NCBI GenBank assembly: GCA_022360655.1
Contig: JAKSCK010000240.1
Location: 124,001 to 188,000 of the forward strand
DNA length: 64,000 nucleotides
Source: Spirochaetales bacterium
GTDB lineage: Bacteria > Spirochaetota > Spirochaetia > DSM-2461
Reading direction: 5' to 3'
Position numbers and translations under genes: made by a program. Below the pieces are notes generated by a model. The model worked only from the letters and a program-made list of their open reading frames with translations. It was not told the origin of the DNA and searched no databases. Positions within the stretch are counted from its first letter, which is position 1, and each line of letters starts with the position of its first letter. This document shows positions 1-10,919 of the stretch, piece by piece.

Positions 1-1771
<1,771 letters not shown>

Positions 1772-1992
1772 TACTTCTTCTTCAGAGGGCTTGAAAGCTT
1801 TCGATGAGTATTAAATACCTAATATAAAAAGGATAAGCTAAGCATAAGGAAGAGGTAGAATCATGCTGTAAGGAATGACGTAGCCCATCTTGATCAAATG
1901 ATTTAAAAGAGAACATGGGTTGATAAAAGGATGTTCTTTTTGCAAGAAGACTTCTGTGCTGGGGAGTTCTGTACCTCAATGAATGGCGATGC

Positions 1993-1998
1993 TAGAAT
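1993..1998 (+). promoter_or_regulatory. -10 box of a probably leaderless mRNA
   Basis: TAGAAT ends seven bases before the ATG at 2006, and the intervening CCTCACT contains no Shine-Dalgarno sequence. A -35 box is not obvious. The spacing matches the other leaderless candidates in this window. Confidence 0.45.
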
Positions 1999-2005
1999 CC
2001 TCACT

Positions 2006-2494
2006 ATGCTTTTTTTCTGGAAAAAAAATCCGTGGAAGCGTTGTTTTCGCATTCCTCTTTTCATTCTCTTCATGATGATTCCCCTATTCTTGCCTGCAGC
2101 TCCGCAGGCCCAAGAATGGACTCCTTTTATCGGTTTTGAACCGGGAGAGGCTCTTCAGGAATTGGGAGCACCAACGGAAATTTTTGCTCACCGTGGAGCC
2201 TCAGCGGAAGAAGACAATGTTGTGTTTTTCTATCCCAATCGATTCTATCTTTTTTGGTTTCAGAATCGGGTGTGGCAAATCCGTTTCGATGAGAAATGGG
2301 AGGGGGAACTCGAAGGAGTGACCATGGGGATGCCGCGGAGTGAGGTGGAAGCCCTTTGGGGGCCTTCCATTAATGAAGGAGATGAACATCCCACTTGGAT
2401 ACTTCCAGATCAGGGTTATCCTCTTCGCGCACGTTTGTATTTTGAGGACGATCGCGGCCTTGTTGATCTTTACATCTATAGGAGTGACTGGTGA
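2006..2494 (+). CDS. small secreted protein with SmpA/OmlA-like motif, unknown function
   Basis: 162 residues. The ATG at 2006 is preferred over the upstream one at 1931 because it gives a clean signal peptide (basic WKKNPWKRCFR, a hydrophobic core, cleavage near PQAQE) and lies seven bases after a TAGAAT -10 box. The mature part includes EGVTMGMPRSEVEALWGPS, which resembles the turn-and-helix of SmpA/OmlA (BamE-like) lipoproteins, but there is no lipobox cysteine. It is probably periplasmic or surface-exposed. Its TGA overlaps the GTG of aroDE in GTGA, so the two are translationally coupled. The function is not recognised. Confidence 0.7.
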   Translation: MLFFWKKNPWKRCFRIPLFILFMMIPLFLPAAPQAQEWTPFIGFEPGEALQELGAPTEIFAHRGASAEEDNVVFFYPNRFYLFWFQNRVWQIRFDEKWEGELEGVTMGMPRSEVEALWGPSINEGDEHPTWILPDQGYPLRARLYFEDDRGLVDLYIYRSDW

Positions 2495-3987
2495 GCAAAA
2501 TCTGTCTCACAATCGCAGAATCCTCTTTAGAACAGGCCTCCCAGGTTCTTCATTTCCAAAGGCCTTGGATTGGAATGGCAGAATTGCGTGTGGATGCCCT
2601 CTCTCCTCATGAGCGTCCCATGGCGGCTTCTTGGTCTCAGCAGCAGGATGTTCCTCTCATCCTCACTCTACGGCGAGAACAGGATGGAGGTTTTTTTGCT
2701 CCTGAAGAAGAAGAGCAACGGTGCCAGTTGTTTTGCCAATTGCTTCAGGAAGGTTCCTGGGCTTATGCCGATGTGGAATGGGATGAGGCTCCATCCCAAG
2801 TGCTTTCAATGGCAACCGCTTCAGGTGTGGCTCTGATTCGCTCCCTTCATGATTTCACCGCAAAAACCTTGAATTCAGATCGTGGTCAACTGGTGTCTCT
2901 CATCAACCACATGTCCCAGGATGGTGCCATGGCAAAATTGGCCCTTTGTTGTGAAAGCAGTTGTGACTTGCTCTCTCTTGCACGATTGGCAATCGCTCTC
3001 GAGGAAGGGGCTGAAAAAGTCCTTCTTGGGATGGGAGAGTTTGGCCAAATATCCAGAATCTTCCCCCAAGCCTTTGGCTCCAAATGGACCTATGCCACCG
3101 CAACGAAGGAAGGGAATTTGGCCCAATTAGGTCAACTCACTCCTCAAATTCTCCAGGAGTTGTATCGCTGCTGTTCCTATGAGAAAGGCCAGCCGCTTTT
3201 TGCCGTGGTTGGAAATCCCATTGCTCACAGCAAATCGCCTCAAATTCACAATCAGTGGTTTCAGGAAGAGGGGTTGAATGGGCATTACATCCCTCTTAGA
3301 AGCGATGATCTTGGCGCCACCTTAGAAACCTGTGATTTGCTTGGTGTGAAAGGACTTTCTGTGACGGTCCCGCATAAAGAAACCGCCCTTTGGAGGGCCG
3401 ATGTTCCCGGTGATTTGGCCCGTCGAATTGGGGCCGCCAATACCTTGCTTCGCGGTGGCGATGGGTGGCGGGCCCGTAACACAGATGCCCATGGTTTTCT
3501 TGCGCCCTTACCTCAGGCTCTTGGGTTAACCTCTCGGGAAGACTTGAGGGGAATGAGGGCCTTGGTGATTGGAGCGGGGGGAGCCGCACGAGCTGTGGTA
3601 CAAGCCCTCAGTGATGCCAAGGTTCGAATGGTGATTCTTAATCGCCGAGAGGAGAAGGCCCGGGAGCTTTTGGAAACCATTCCTCATGAACTGAGAATGG
3701 GGTGGGGAAATTTGAGTCAAGATTCGGCCTCTTTACTGGGAGACGAATTGAATTTTGCGGTTCAAACCACCCCTGTGGGGATGCATCCTCATGAATTGGA
3801 AAATCCCTTGCCTTGGTGGAACTTCTCTGGAATTTCATTGGCCTATGATCTGATTTATGAACCTGAAGAAAGCTGTTTTCTTGCTCAGGCCAAGGCCCAT
3901 GGAGTGGCCACATTGAATGGTCGCTCCATGCTTGAGGCCCAGGCTCGCTGTCAATTTGAGATGTTCAGAGAGTATTGTGAATTGTAA
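2491..3987 (+). CDS. aroDE: bifunctional 3-dehydroquinate dehydratase / shikimate dehydrogenase
   Basis: 498 residues, a fusion of two shikimate-pathway enzymes. Residues 1-225 are a type I dehydroquinase (LTLRREQDGGFF, the catalytic His region RSLHDFTAKT, the Schiff-base Lys region AKLALCCESS). Residues 235-498 are AroE: FAVVGNPIAHSKSPQIHN, SVTVPHKE with the catalytic Lys, GAANTLL, NTDAHGF and the NADP loop VIGAGGAARAV. The enzyme turns 3-dehydroquinate into shikimate in the cytoplasm. The same domain order occurs in plants, chlamydiae and some spirochaetes. The GTG start has AGGAG at 2480-2484 and overlaps the stop of the secreted-protein gene by four bases. A perfect 12-bp hairpin follows the stop. 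Confidence 0.95.
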   Translation: MSKICLTIAESSLEQASQVLHFQRPWIGMAELRVDALSPHERPMAASWSQQQDVPLILTLRREQDGGFFAPEEEEQRCQLFCQLLQEGSWAYADVEWDEAPSQVLSMATASGVALIRSLHDFTAKTLNSDRGQLVSLINHMSQDGAMAKLALCCESSCDLLSLARLAIALEEGAEKVLLGMGEFGQISRIFPQAFGSKWTYATATKEGNLAQLGQLTPQILQELYRCCSYEKGQPLFAVVGNPIAHSKSPQIHNQWFQEEGLNGHYIPLRSDDLGATLETCDLLGVKGLSVTVPHKETALWRADVPGDLARRIGAANTLLRGGDGWRARNTDAHGFLAPLPQALGLTSREDLRGMRALVIGAGGAARAVVQALSDAKVRMVILNRREEKARELLETIPHELRMGWGNLSQDSASLLGDELNFAVQTTPVGMHPHELENPLPWWNFSGISLAYDLIYEPEESCFLAQAKAHGVATLNGRSMLEAQARCQFEMFREYCEL

Positions 3988-4020
3988 AAATGAGATTCTT
4001 AGGAATCATCTTGAGAACGA

Positions 4021-4054
4021 CCATGTTCCTTGTTTCAAACCACAAGGAACATGG
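4021..4054. terminator. 12-bp hairpin between convergent genes
   Basis: CCATGTTCCTTG (4021-4032) pairs perfectly with CAAGGAACATGG (4043-4054) around a 10-base loop. It lies between the ends of aroDE and the 43-residue membrane protein gene. There is no T-run on either strand, so it is terminator-like but not a textbook intrinsic terminator. Confidence 0.5.
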
Positions 4055-4076
4055 TGTGAAGCCATGGTGGATGCTT

Positions 4077-4208
4077 TTATAAACTGTTGACCAGCCACAT
4101 CAGTAGGATGGAACCAGAAAAAAGAATGAGAGCAAAAACGCCCACAACAGCCATGAGAGCAATATCGAGACCCTTAAATAGTCCCTGACCAGTTTTACGC
4201 TTGGACAT
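4077..4208 (-). CDS. 43-residue single-pass membrane protein
   Basis: A short frame from ATG (4208) to TAA encoding MSKRKTGQGLFKGL followed by one hydrophobic segment of about 25 residues and a short tail ending NSL. The basic N-terminus predicts the start inside and the tail outside. There is no Shine-Dalgarno sequence; instead a good promoter (TTGCCG, 17, TATACT) ends seven bases before the ATG, so the mRNA probably begins at or next to the start codon. The gene lies 59 bases downstream of the helicase-partner gene but has this promoter of its own. No family is recognised. Support comes from the promoter, the sharp TM profile and the stop-bounded frame. Confidence 0.6.
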   Translation of the reverse strand: MSKRKTGQGLFKGLDIALMAVVGVFALILFSGSILLMWLVNSL

Positions 4209-4215
4209 GGTGGGC

Positions 4216-4244
4216 AGTATAGCTTGGAGAGGTGGGGGCGGCAA
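4216..4244 (-). promoter_or_regulatory. promoter of the 43-residue membrane protein gene
   Basis: TTGCCG at 4239-4244, a 17-base spacer, and TATACT at 4216-4221, then seven bases (GCCCACC) to the ATG. This is one of the clearest leaderless arrangements in the window. Confidence 0.6.
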
Positions 4245-4267
4245 GCGGAGCCCCTTTCACCAGAGGA

Positions 4268-6208
4268 TTAGAACAGAGATGCTCGGATGCGTTTGAGTAA
4301 ACCAATTTTTCGAATTCGGTAACGCGTTTCCTCACCACTGGGAATTTGTCTTCCCACAAGAATATGATCAGCCTCTTCTTTTTCAATGCTTCGAGGAACC
4401 ACCAGAATGGTTTGCAAATCATTGCCCACAGCAATGGTGAGGGCCAGTCGTTCTCCTCTGTGGCTCAGGGCAGCCTCTGCTAAGCGGAGTTTTCCATGGT
4501 AATCCAATCCCTTGGCAACCGTGGCCTCTTTTCGCCAGAGTCCCGATTGAATCTGTTGAGGACTGAGAATGATCTTTCGATCAAGCCTATCCTCAAAGGC
4601 CTCCAATTCCTCTGAAGTTAATCCTATGGAATGGGCATGGGTTCGAAGAGAATCCTGAATCACAGACAACTCATGGGATGGGTTTGTTTCTTCCCAAGGG
4701 CCTTGGGATAGGGGATGCATTTGAGAGCTGAGCGGCTCTGGAAGACTGGAAGATGATATATGGGGAGCTGGAACCCAGGTGCCGCTCAAAGGAGGGATTC
4801 GCTCAATGCCAATCTCCTTGAGGGCCATTCGCCATTCCCGTTCTTGTAGGGGGTTGAGAATCCAAAGTTCTGGATGGGGTTGGGAAAGCGTGTAGGGTGC
4901 AAGAACTTTGGTGGCCTCAAGAAGCTGCTGCTGGGCCCCCGTGGCTTGCAGAAGAACACCGGCCTTCAAATCCAAAGAACGGTAGCTGTGTTCCCATTCT
5001 TCCAAGAGCGTTTGGATGTTTTGGGGAAGAGGGCGTCCAGAGAGTTCTTCCAGTTGGTGAAGAAACCATTCCCGGGATAAACCGCGGTCTAAACTGGCCA
5101 AAAATGATTCTTTTTGAAAAGAAAAACAGCTCACTGTATCCCAGTTGATGGGAGAAAGTGTGGATGAGAGGCACCAGGACAGAGGAGCATCAGGGCCCAA
5201 AGTCACATCACCTGTGGGAGCAATGGAAATAGGCGAGCCCCCAGTCAAATCGTCAGGACGGGCCAGATGTCCATTGGAACCTTCGGCCAGCTCTCCAAAC
5301 AGAACCAATCGATCAAGAGCCACCAAAGCTTCGTCTTTGCCATGGATTCCTGCTGCAAGGGCAAAGAGGGTGGAGAGATCATCCTTGGTGTATTCCGTGT
5401 TGGCTGGCAGGGATTGGCAGAGAAGATTGGCCGCAATAATGGCCTTATTGGGTGTCAAATTGCCATTGGCCACGAGGTGCCCTCGGAAATGAGAACGCCG
5501 AAGGGAGGCCTCTGCGGATTCCCAGCTTTTCCATGTGCCTTCTATTGGGGAGAATCCTTCTGTTCTTTCCTCACCAAGTCGACAGCTCTGGAGAGCCTGA
5601 GCAATCAGGTGAATTCGCTGTTCACCATGCTCATCGCGGAAAAGTGGGGGAAAGCGCTGGGCATAGTGTTCCATGGCTTTTTTGCGGATGCCCCCTTCTT
5701 TGAGCGTGAGGGGAAGCCCTTCATGCAGAACAGCAAGGAGCAGATTGAAAAAAGCATCACCAATAAGTGCGGGGCGTGGACGAATTTCAACCGGAGTTCT
5801 GGTTTTGAGGAGGGTCATGGGGCCCAATTTCCCATGTCGACCCATGGCTAAGGCCATGGGGGTGGGATGGTAGATGCGCTCTGATCCTGAAGGTATCCAC
5901 ACCAAAAGCCGCTCTTCCAAGTTGAGAAGTTTGTCTCGGAGCAGCCAGGGATCATGATTGGATAACAGAGCCAGAAGCGTAGATTCATTGGCCTGGGGAT
6001 GATGGATGATGAGCGTCAGAAGTTGTTCATCCACCTCATCCAAAAATGATTCCGCTCTTTGGATGTGTTCTGGCTTATTAAAAAACCGAGAGAGACTCTT
6101 CACCAGTTCTGGTTTATGAAAGGGCGTGGACACAGGTCCGATATAGTGGCGCACCACTTCAAAGAACGCGTTGTCCCCCAAGGATGCAAACACATCGGAC
6201 CAACTCAT
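4268..6208 (-). CDS. helicase-associated protein paired with XPB helicase
   Basis: 646 residues. The N-terminal ~120 residues are helical and contain DEQLLTLIIHHPQANESTLL, like the winged-helix repeats of the bacterial proteins encoded beside XPB-type helicases (helicase C-terminal-domain-3 family in actinobacteria and spirochaetes). The C-terminal part (about 500-646) has ELEAFEDRLDRKIILSPQQIQSGLWRKE and a beta-rich end with LALTIAVGNDLQTILVVPRSI. No helicase or nuclease motif is visible. The ATG overlaps the helicase stop in ATGA, so the pair is co-translated and probably forms a complex acting in DNA repair. The partner role is inferred from context and family knowledge. Confidence 0.75.
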   Translation of the reverse strand: MSWSDVFASLGDNAFFEVVRHYIGPVSTPFHKPELVKSLSRFFNKPEHIQRAESFLDEVDEQLLTLIIHHPQANESTLLALLSNHDPWLLRDKLLNLEERLLVWIPSGSERIYHPTPMALAMGRHGKLGPMTLLKTRTPVEIRPRPALIGDAFFNLLLAVLHEGLPLTLKEGGIRKKAMEHYAQRFPPLFRDEHGEQRIHLIAQALQSCRLGEERTEGFSPIEGTWKSWESAEASLRRSHFRGHLVANGNLTPNKAIIAANLLCQSLPANTEYTKDDLSTLFALAAGIHGKDEALVALDRLVLFGELAEGSNGHLARPDDLTGGSPISIAPTGDVTLGPDAPLSWCLSSTLSPINWDTVSCFSFQKESFLASLDRGLSREWFLHQLEELSGRPLPQNIQTLLEEWEHSYRSLDLKAGVLLQATGAQQQLLEATKVLAPYTLSQPHPELWILNPLQEREWRMALKEIGIERIPPLSGTWVPAPHISSSSLPEPLSSQMHPLSQGPWEETNPSHELSVIQDSLRTHAHSIGLTSEELEAFEDRLDRKIILSPQQIQSGLWRKEATVAKGLDYHGKLRLAEAALSHRGERLALTIAVGNDLQTILVVPRSIEKEEADHILVGRQIPSGEETRYRIRKIGLLKRIRASLF

Positions 6209-7962
6209 TCTTCATCCTCCCAAATATCAATGGTGTAGCGGTAACCTTGTTCGGTGAGAAAGCGTTGGCGATTTGCTGCAAACTCTTCTTCCACAGTTCC
6301 CCGAGAAACCAAGGAGTAAAACCAGGAATCCCGCTTTTTGGGACGAAGAATACGCCCTAAGCGTTGAGCTTCCTCCTGGCGGGAACCAAACGATCCCGAA
6401 AGCTGAATGGCCACGGAGGCATCGGGGAGGTCTATGGCAAAATTGGCCACTTTTGAAACCACAATGACCCGTTCTGTTCCCTGACGGAAGGCCTCATAGA
6501 TGGCTTCTCGTTCGACGTTGGGTGTTTTCCCGGTGATGATGGGCACGTTCAGACGTTTTGCAATGGCCTCAAGCTGCGCAATGTATTGGCCAATGATGAG
6601 GATGTGATCATCTTTTCTGTTGGCCACCAATTGAACGGCAATATCCAGTTTTCGCTGGTTTTCTGCCGCCAAACGGAATTTGCGGCGCTTGTCCGCCATG
6701 GCATAGGGAATGCGTGCATCTTTTGGCAATCCCACACGAATCTCTTTGCATCGGGCTTCGGCAATCCATCCTGAGGCCTCTAAGTCCTTCCATGGAACAT
6801 CAAAGCGTTTGGGGCCCACGAGGGAAAACACATCCCGTTCTGCGCCATCCTCTCTAATCAATGTGGCTGTTAATCCGAGTCGGCGGATGGCTTGAAGTTC
6901 GGCTGTGACACGGAACACAGGAGCCGGGAGCAGATGGACTTCATCGTAGACAATAAGCCCCCAGGGATGATCTCGGAGAAGGTCAAAATGCGGGTAGGGG
7001 CCATTTTTCCCCTTTCTCCATGTAAGAATCTGGTAGGTGGCAATGGTGACAGGTCCCACTTCCTTGTGTTCACCAGTGTACTCTGCCAAATCTTCTGGTT
7101 GAAGATGAGTTTTGTCCAGGATTTCATTGCGCCACTGGTGTACGGCCGCCACATTGGTGGTGAGAACCAGGGTGCGTCTGCCCACATTGGCCATGGAGGC
7201 AATGCCCACCACGGTTTTTCCAGAACCACAGGGCATCACCACCGTCCCAAATCCCGTTCCAGCCTCTCCTGTTCCAGTGAAGGCCTTAACGGCATCCTTC
7301 TGATAATCCCGAACCCCGAAGGGGTCGCCACTGAGCATGGTTTCCCTCAAGGTGATTTTAAGAGGCTCTCCATCCCGCATTGGAATCAAATCAATGACAG
7401 GAAAACCAATGCGTATCAGTTCCGCTTTCACCGTTCCACGGTCCACCAACTTAACTCGGAAACCATCTCCTTCAGGAAACAACCATTTTGCCAGGGCTTT
7501 TCGTGAGCGTAATTCTTCAGCAATGGCCGGTTCATCCACTTCCAAAAAGAGAATTCGTCGAGATTCACTGGGAGTCTCCTCCTCTTCCTTGGGGGAGGAG
7601 GATGATTCTTCTTGATCTTCCGTTGGTGGTTCTGGAGGAAGAAACTCATCAGGATGCGGAACCAAGCGGAGTTTTCCCCATCGATCCAAAGTGTCTTCTA
7701 CCTGGGTGATGATGTTCAAGGGAACAGGAAAACGGCTCCAATGTTCTAGGGCCTCCACAATGGCCTTAGAATCCCATCCAGCCGAGGCGGCATTCCAGAG
7801 GGACAGAGGGGAAACACGATAGGTATGGACGTGTTCAGGGGATTTCTCCAGCTCTGCAAAGGCACTGATTTCACCACGACAACCGTCAAAACCGGCATCA
7901 TGGACATCGAGGAGGAGGGATCCATCTCCCTGGACAATTAATGGCTTATCATTGGAACGCAT
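6205..7962 (-). CDS. XPB/ERCC3-type DNA repair helicase
   Basis: 585 residues, superfamily 2. An N-terminal damage-recognition-like region is followed by an acidic linker (about 115-130) and two RecA-like domains: Walker A PCGSGKTVVG, DEVH box YDEVHLLPAP, LTATLIREDG containing the XPB-specific RED motif, and motif VI QRLGRILRPK. It is an ATP-dependent 3'-5' DNA helicase/translocase of the kind conserved in spirochaetes and actinobacteria. The start at 7962 is supported by a promoter TTGCCT-17-TAAACT ending nine bases before the ATG; no Shine-Dalgarno is present, so the message is probably leaderless. It is the first gene of a two-gene operon with the associated protein. Confidence 0.93.
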   Translation of the reverse strand: MRSNDKPLIVQGDGSLLLDVHDAGFDGCRGEISAFAELEKSPEHVHTYRVSPLSLWNAASAGWDSKAIVEALEHWSRFPVPLNIITQVEDTLDRWGKLRLVPHPDEFLPPEPPTEDQEESSSSPKEEEETPSESRRILFLEVDEPAIAEELRSRKALAKWLFPEGDGFRVKLVDRGTVKAELIRIGFPVIDLIPMRDGEPLKITLRETMLSGDPFGVRDYQKDAVKAFTGTGEAGTGFGTVVMPCGSGKTVVGIASMANVGRRTLVLTTNVAAVHQWRNEILDKTHLQPEDLAEYTGEHKEVGPVTIATYQILTWRKGKNGPYPHFDLLRDHPWGLIVYDEVHLLPAPVFRVTAELQAIRRLGLTATLIREDGAERDVFSLVGPKRFDVPWKDLEASGWIAEARCKEIRVGLPKDARIPYAMADKRRKFRLAAENQRKLDIAVQLVANRKDDHILIIGQYIAQLEAIAKRLNVPIITGKTPNVEREAIYEAFRQGTERVIVVSKVANFAIDLPDASVAIQLSGSFGSRQEEAQRLGRILRPKKRDSWFYSLVSRGTVEEEFAANRQRFLTEQGYRYTIDIWEDEE

Positions 7963-7971
7963 GAATCAGAA

Positions 7972-8000
7972 AGTTTATCGATATCCTCTCTCGGAGGCAA
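7972..8000 (-). promoter_or_regulatory. promoter of the XPB operon
   Basis: TTGCCT at 7995-8000, 17-base spacer, TAAACT at 7972-7977, and nine bases to the ATG at 7962 with no ribosome binding site between. Confidence 0.55.
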
Positions 8001-8021
8001 CGGGATAAGAAGGGGATGTGA

Positions 8022-8049
8022 TTGACACTTTATTGGGATGATTTAGGAT
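8022..8049 (+). promoter_or_regulatory. promoter of the chemotaxis receptor gene
   Basis: A perfect TTGACA at 8022-8027, 16-base spacer, and TAGGAT at 8044-8049. Unlike the leaderless genes, a short leader with GGAGG precedes the ATG at 8068. It is divergent from the XPB promoter, with only 21 bases between the two -35 boxes. Confidence 0.7.
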
Positions 8050-8067
8050 GAACAGTGGAGGAATCCT

Positions 8068-10053
8068 ATGTCCATTCGCTTTCGTCTGATTGGTCTTGCC
8101 ATCATTTTGAACCTTCTGTTTCTGTTTGTTTTGGTTTATGTGAACGTTCAGTCGACTCGGTTGGAGCAGATTCGACAGGAACAGACCATACTGATTTCTG
8201 TTCATCAGGCCTTGGCGCAGGAGGGGCTTGGAATCTCACGATTTCTCATTTCCAATTTTGAGCGAAGTCTTGAGGATTATGAGGCCTTAGGAAAATCCAC
8301 GGATTCTCTGTTTGATGAAGTTCAGCAGAATATTGTGGTGATTCCTCGGCTCAATGCATCTTTATCGGAATCGTTGGAAACCATTTATCGTCTCAATGAT
8401 TTGATGGAACAACGGCGGAAATCTTTAACAGAAGCGGGACATGCGCTCTGGAAAGAGGCCTCTGATGCCTTCCCTTATCTTGTGGATGGCGTTTCGGTGA
8501 TTCGATTGCTCACCGATGATGCGTTTGAACAGGATGATGAGGGACGGGTGGATGGAGCCATTCAAGATTTTCTCACCGCCCAGAACATTGTTGAAAACAC
8601 GATATCGTCCAGTCTTTCAGTCTTGGATCAGAAAACACAGGAGATCAATTCTCAGGTGTTTCGCCTCACGCAAAGTCAAAATTGGGTGATGAAAGGAAGC
8701 ATTCTTGGGGCAGCCATTCTTTCTTTATTGCTTTCTTCTCTGATTCTGCGGTCCATTTTACGTAAAATTCAAAATCTCCAAAGTGATGTGGAACGTCTCT
8801 CTTTGGGCGATTTACAGATTGTTCTCAATACAGAGGGAAATGATGAGCTTTCTCGACTCGGAGAGGGGATGAATCAGTTCCTGCAAACCCTTATTTCCAG
8901 CCTTCAGGCCATTCAAGATGGATCGGTGGCCAATCGAGATTCGGGGCAAGATCTTCTCCAAGCTGTGGAAGAAACCATGCTTTCTGTTCATCAAAGTGAG
9001 AGGGTTCTTGGTACCATTCTGGATTTGACCAAACGGCTTGATCAGAGTGTTCAAGACTCTGCTTCTGCTACAGATCGAATTGTGGAACGGGTGGAGTCCT
9101 TCTCTACCATGGTTCAATCTCAAGTGGCCATGGTGGAGGAATCTTCCGCTGCCATGAATCAAATCACAGCCTCCCTTTCCAATATGTCTCGGGTGATGGA
9201 AGGAAATCGCGATGCGGCTGGAAAGTTAGAAGAAGCCTCACAAACGGGTAGCGATCAGATTGAACAAACCGGGGCCATTATTCGCCGGGTGAGTGGGCAT
9301 GTTCATGCCATTCAAGAGATGGCAGAGGTCATCAATGGGGTTGCCGATCAAACCAATCTTCTGGCCATGAATGCGGCCATTGAGGCTGCGCATGCCGGTG
9401 ATGCTGGTCGGGGTTTTGGAGTTGTGGCCGATGAAATTCGAAAACTGGCGGAAACAACGGCGGAAAACTCCCATGTGATTCGCGAAAACCTTCAAGCCAT
9501 CGTTCGTGATATTCAAGAAGCAGATGAAGCCAGTCATCAAACCATCGAATCCTTTGAGCGCATCGGGAATGAGGTGCATGGTGTGATTCATCGCACCGAT
9601 GAGGTGGCATCCAGTATTGATGAATTGGGGGAAGGGGGGCGCCAGGTGATGGAGGCCATGAATGAATTGCGCGATTACACAGAAACCATCGAAGAGCATT
9701 CCTCTCAAATCTCCCAGGATATCCATTCGGTTCGGGCCTCCATGGCCGTTGCAGCCGATGTTTCGGTTCATGTCAGCCAGGGAAGTGGAGAAATCCGGGA
9801 TGGAATTTCTGTGATTGGAGGAAATGCTGAAACCACTCGGGAACTTGCTGGGGGCATCAAGAGCATTGGTGAAACTCTTGATCGGGCCGTCCAGCACTTT
9901 CAATTGGGGAATCCTGAGAATCTGTTGGCCACTTCCATCAAAACACAGAGTTTGGGGGAGGAAAGGGGACTGAGATTGCGTCATGGATCTTGGCCAGGAC
10001 GAGAAAATCTCGAAGTGGTGAATGCTCAGGGTGAAGTTGTGGTGGAGTCTTAA
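8068..10053 (+). CDS. methyl-accepting chemotaxis protein
   Basis: 661 residues. TM1 (about 5-27), a periplasmic helical sensor domain of about 180 residues, TM2 (about 210-230), a HAMP segment, and a long cytoplasmic coiled coil. The signalling tip is unmistakable: [21 protein letters not shown], then [17 protein letters not shown]. It senses an unknown ligand and controls CheA and flagellar rotation. The C-terminal ~45 residues (from GNPENLL) are not part of the coiled coil and lack a CheR-tethering NWxxF pentapeptide. SD GGAGG precedes the ATG. Ligand specificity cannot be read from the sequence. Confidence 0.95.
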   Translation: MSIRFRLIGLAIILNLLFLFVLVYVNVQSTRLEQIRQEQTILISVHQALAQEGLGISRFLISNFERSLEDYEALGKSTDSLFDEVQQNIVVIPRLNASLSESLETIYRLNDLMEQRRKSLTEAGHALWKEASDAFPYLVDGVSVIRLLTDDAFEQDDEGRVDGAIQDFLTAQNIVENTISSSLSVLDQKTQEINSQVFRLTQSQNWVMKGSILGAAILSLLLSSLILRSILRKIQNLQSDVERLSLGDLQIVLNTEGNDELSRLGEGMNQFLQTLISSLQAIQDGSVANRDSGQDLLQAVEETMLSVHQSERVLGTILDLTKRLDQSVQDSASATDRIVERVESFSTMVQSQVAMVEESSAAMNQITASLSNMSRVMEGNRDAAGKLEEASQTGSDQIEQTGAIIRRVSGHVHAIQEMAEVINGVADQTNLLAMNAAIEAAHAGDAGRGFGVVADEIRKLAETTAENSHVIRENLQAIVRDIQEADEASHQTIESFERIGNEVHGVIHRTDEVASSIDELGEGGRQVMEAMNELRDYTETIEEHSSQISQDIHSVRASMAVAADVSVHVSQGSGEIRDGISVIGGNAETTRELAGGIKSIGETLDRAVQHFQLGNPENLLATSIKTQSLGEERGLRLRHGSWPGRENLEVVNAQGEVVVES

Positions 10054-10164
10054 GGGCCTTCCATCATAATCTCCTAACATGAACCTTAAATACTGACCGT
10101 TAGGTTTTCTTGATGGAACTTTTTTTGTAAGGTGGGCTGATTTTGAGGAGAAAAGGGATGGTTC

Positions 10165-10896
10165 TTGCGTAATATTGCTCATCGAGGCGCGTCTCATAAA
10201 GCCCCAGAAAACACAGCCAGTGCCCTTGCTTTGGCCTTGGATTGCGGTGCGGACATTCTGGAAGTTGATCTTCGTTTAACGGCTGATGGCCATTTGGTTC
10301 TCTGTCATGATGAGAACTTTTCTCGACTCGGCGCCCCCTCTCCTCCCATCTGCCAGATGAAACGCCAGGAGATTGCTCTGCTCAAACTGCAGGCCCATGG
10401 AAAAAATGATGGTCCTCTCTTTATGGACGAGGCCTTGGAGCTTTGGCCACAAGCACACTTTAATGTGGATTTAAAAGATCCAGGTGCAGACATTGTTCAT
10501 GCCTGGGTAAAGCTGCTTCAAAAAAGTGGAGCCCATGAACGGTGCCGAACAGCCTCCTTTCGCGATTCTACCATCCAGTATTTTTTACAACTGGCGCCAG
10601 GTCAGCCGGTGTCTATGCCCAGAGGTAAAGTGGCAAAGCTTCTTTTTATGACTATCTTGGGCTTTCCCTTTCAACCCCAATCCCATCAGAATCTCTTGCA
10701 GTTGCCAGAATGGTATCGATCGTTTCGAATCTTAACCTCCAAGCGCATTCAAAAATGGCAGAAAAAAGGATGGGAAGTGGAGGTGTGGACGGTGGATGAT
10801 TGGGAGACGATGAAGCGTTTCTTGCAATGGGGAGTTGACGGCATAATCACCAACGAACCATCCTTGTTGCAGAAGGCGTTGCAAGAGCTGCGCTGA
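10165..10896 (+). CDS. glycerophosphodiester phosphodiesterase
   Basis: 243 residues, GDPD family. The N-terminal HRGASHKAPENT carries the first catalytic His and Asn; EVDLRLTADGHLVLCHD supplies the metal-binding Glu and Asp and the second His. The C-terminal end has the family motif VWTVDDWETMKRFLQWGVDGIITNEP. It hydrolyses glycerophosphodiesters to glycerol 3-phosphate and an alcohol. There is no signal peptide, so it is cytoplasmic. The start is TTG at 10165: the in-frame region upstream has no ATG, and the ATG at 10158 runs into a stop after four codons. AAAAGGG lies just upstream. Confidence 0.9.
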   Translation: MRNIAHRGASHKAPENTASALALALDCGADILEVDLRLTADGHLVLCHDENFSRLGAPSPPICQMKRQEIALLKLQAHGKNDGPLFMDEALELWPQAHFNVDLKDPGADIVHAWVKLLQKSGAHERCRTASFRDSTIQYFLQLAPGQPVSMPRGKVAKLLFMTILGFPFQPQSHQNLLQLPEWYRSFRILTSKRIQKWQKKGWEVEVWTVDDWETMKRFLQWGVDGIITNEPSLLQKALQELR

Positions 10897-10919
10897 ATCA
10901 CTGCATCAGGGAGGCGCTC

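Noticed and set aside
9238-10197. 319-codon leftward frame
   Set aside because: Antisense to the conserved signalling domain of the chemotaxis receptor; His/Pro-rich, no family likeness.
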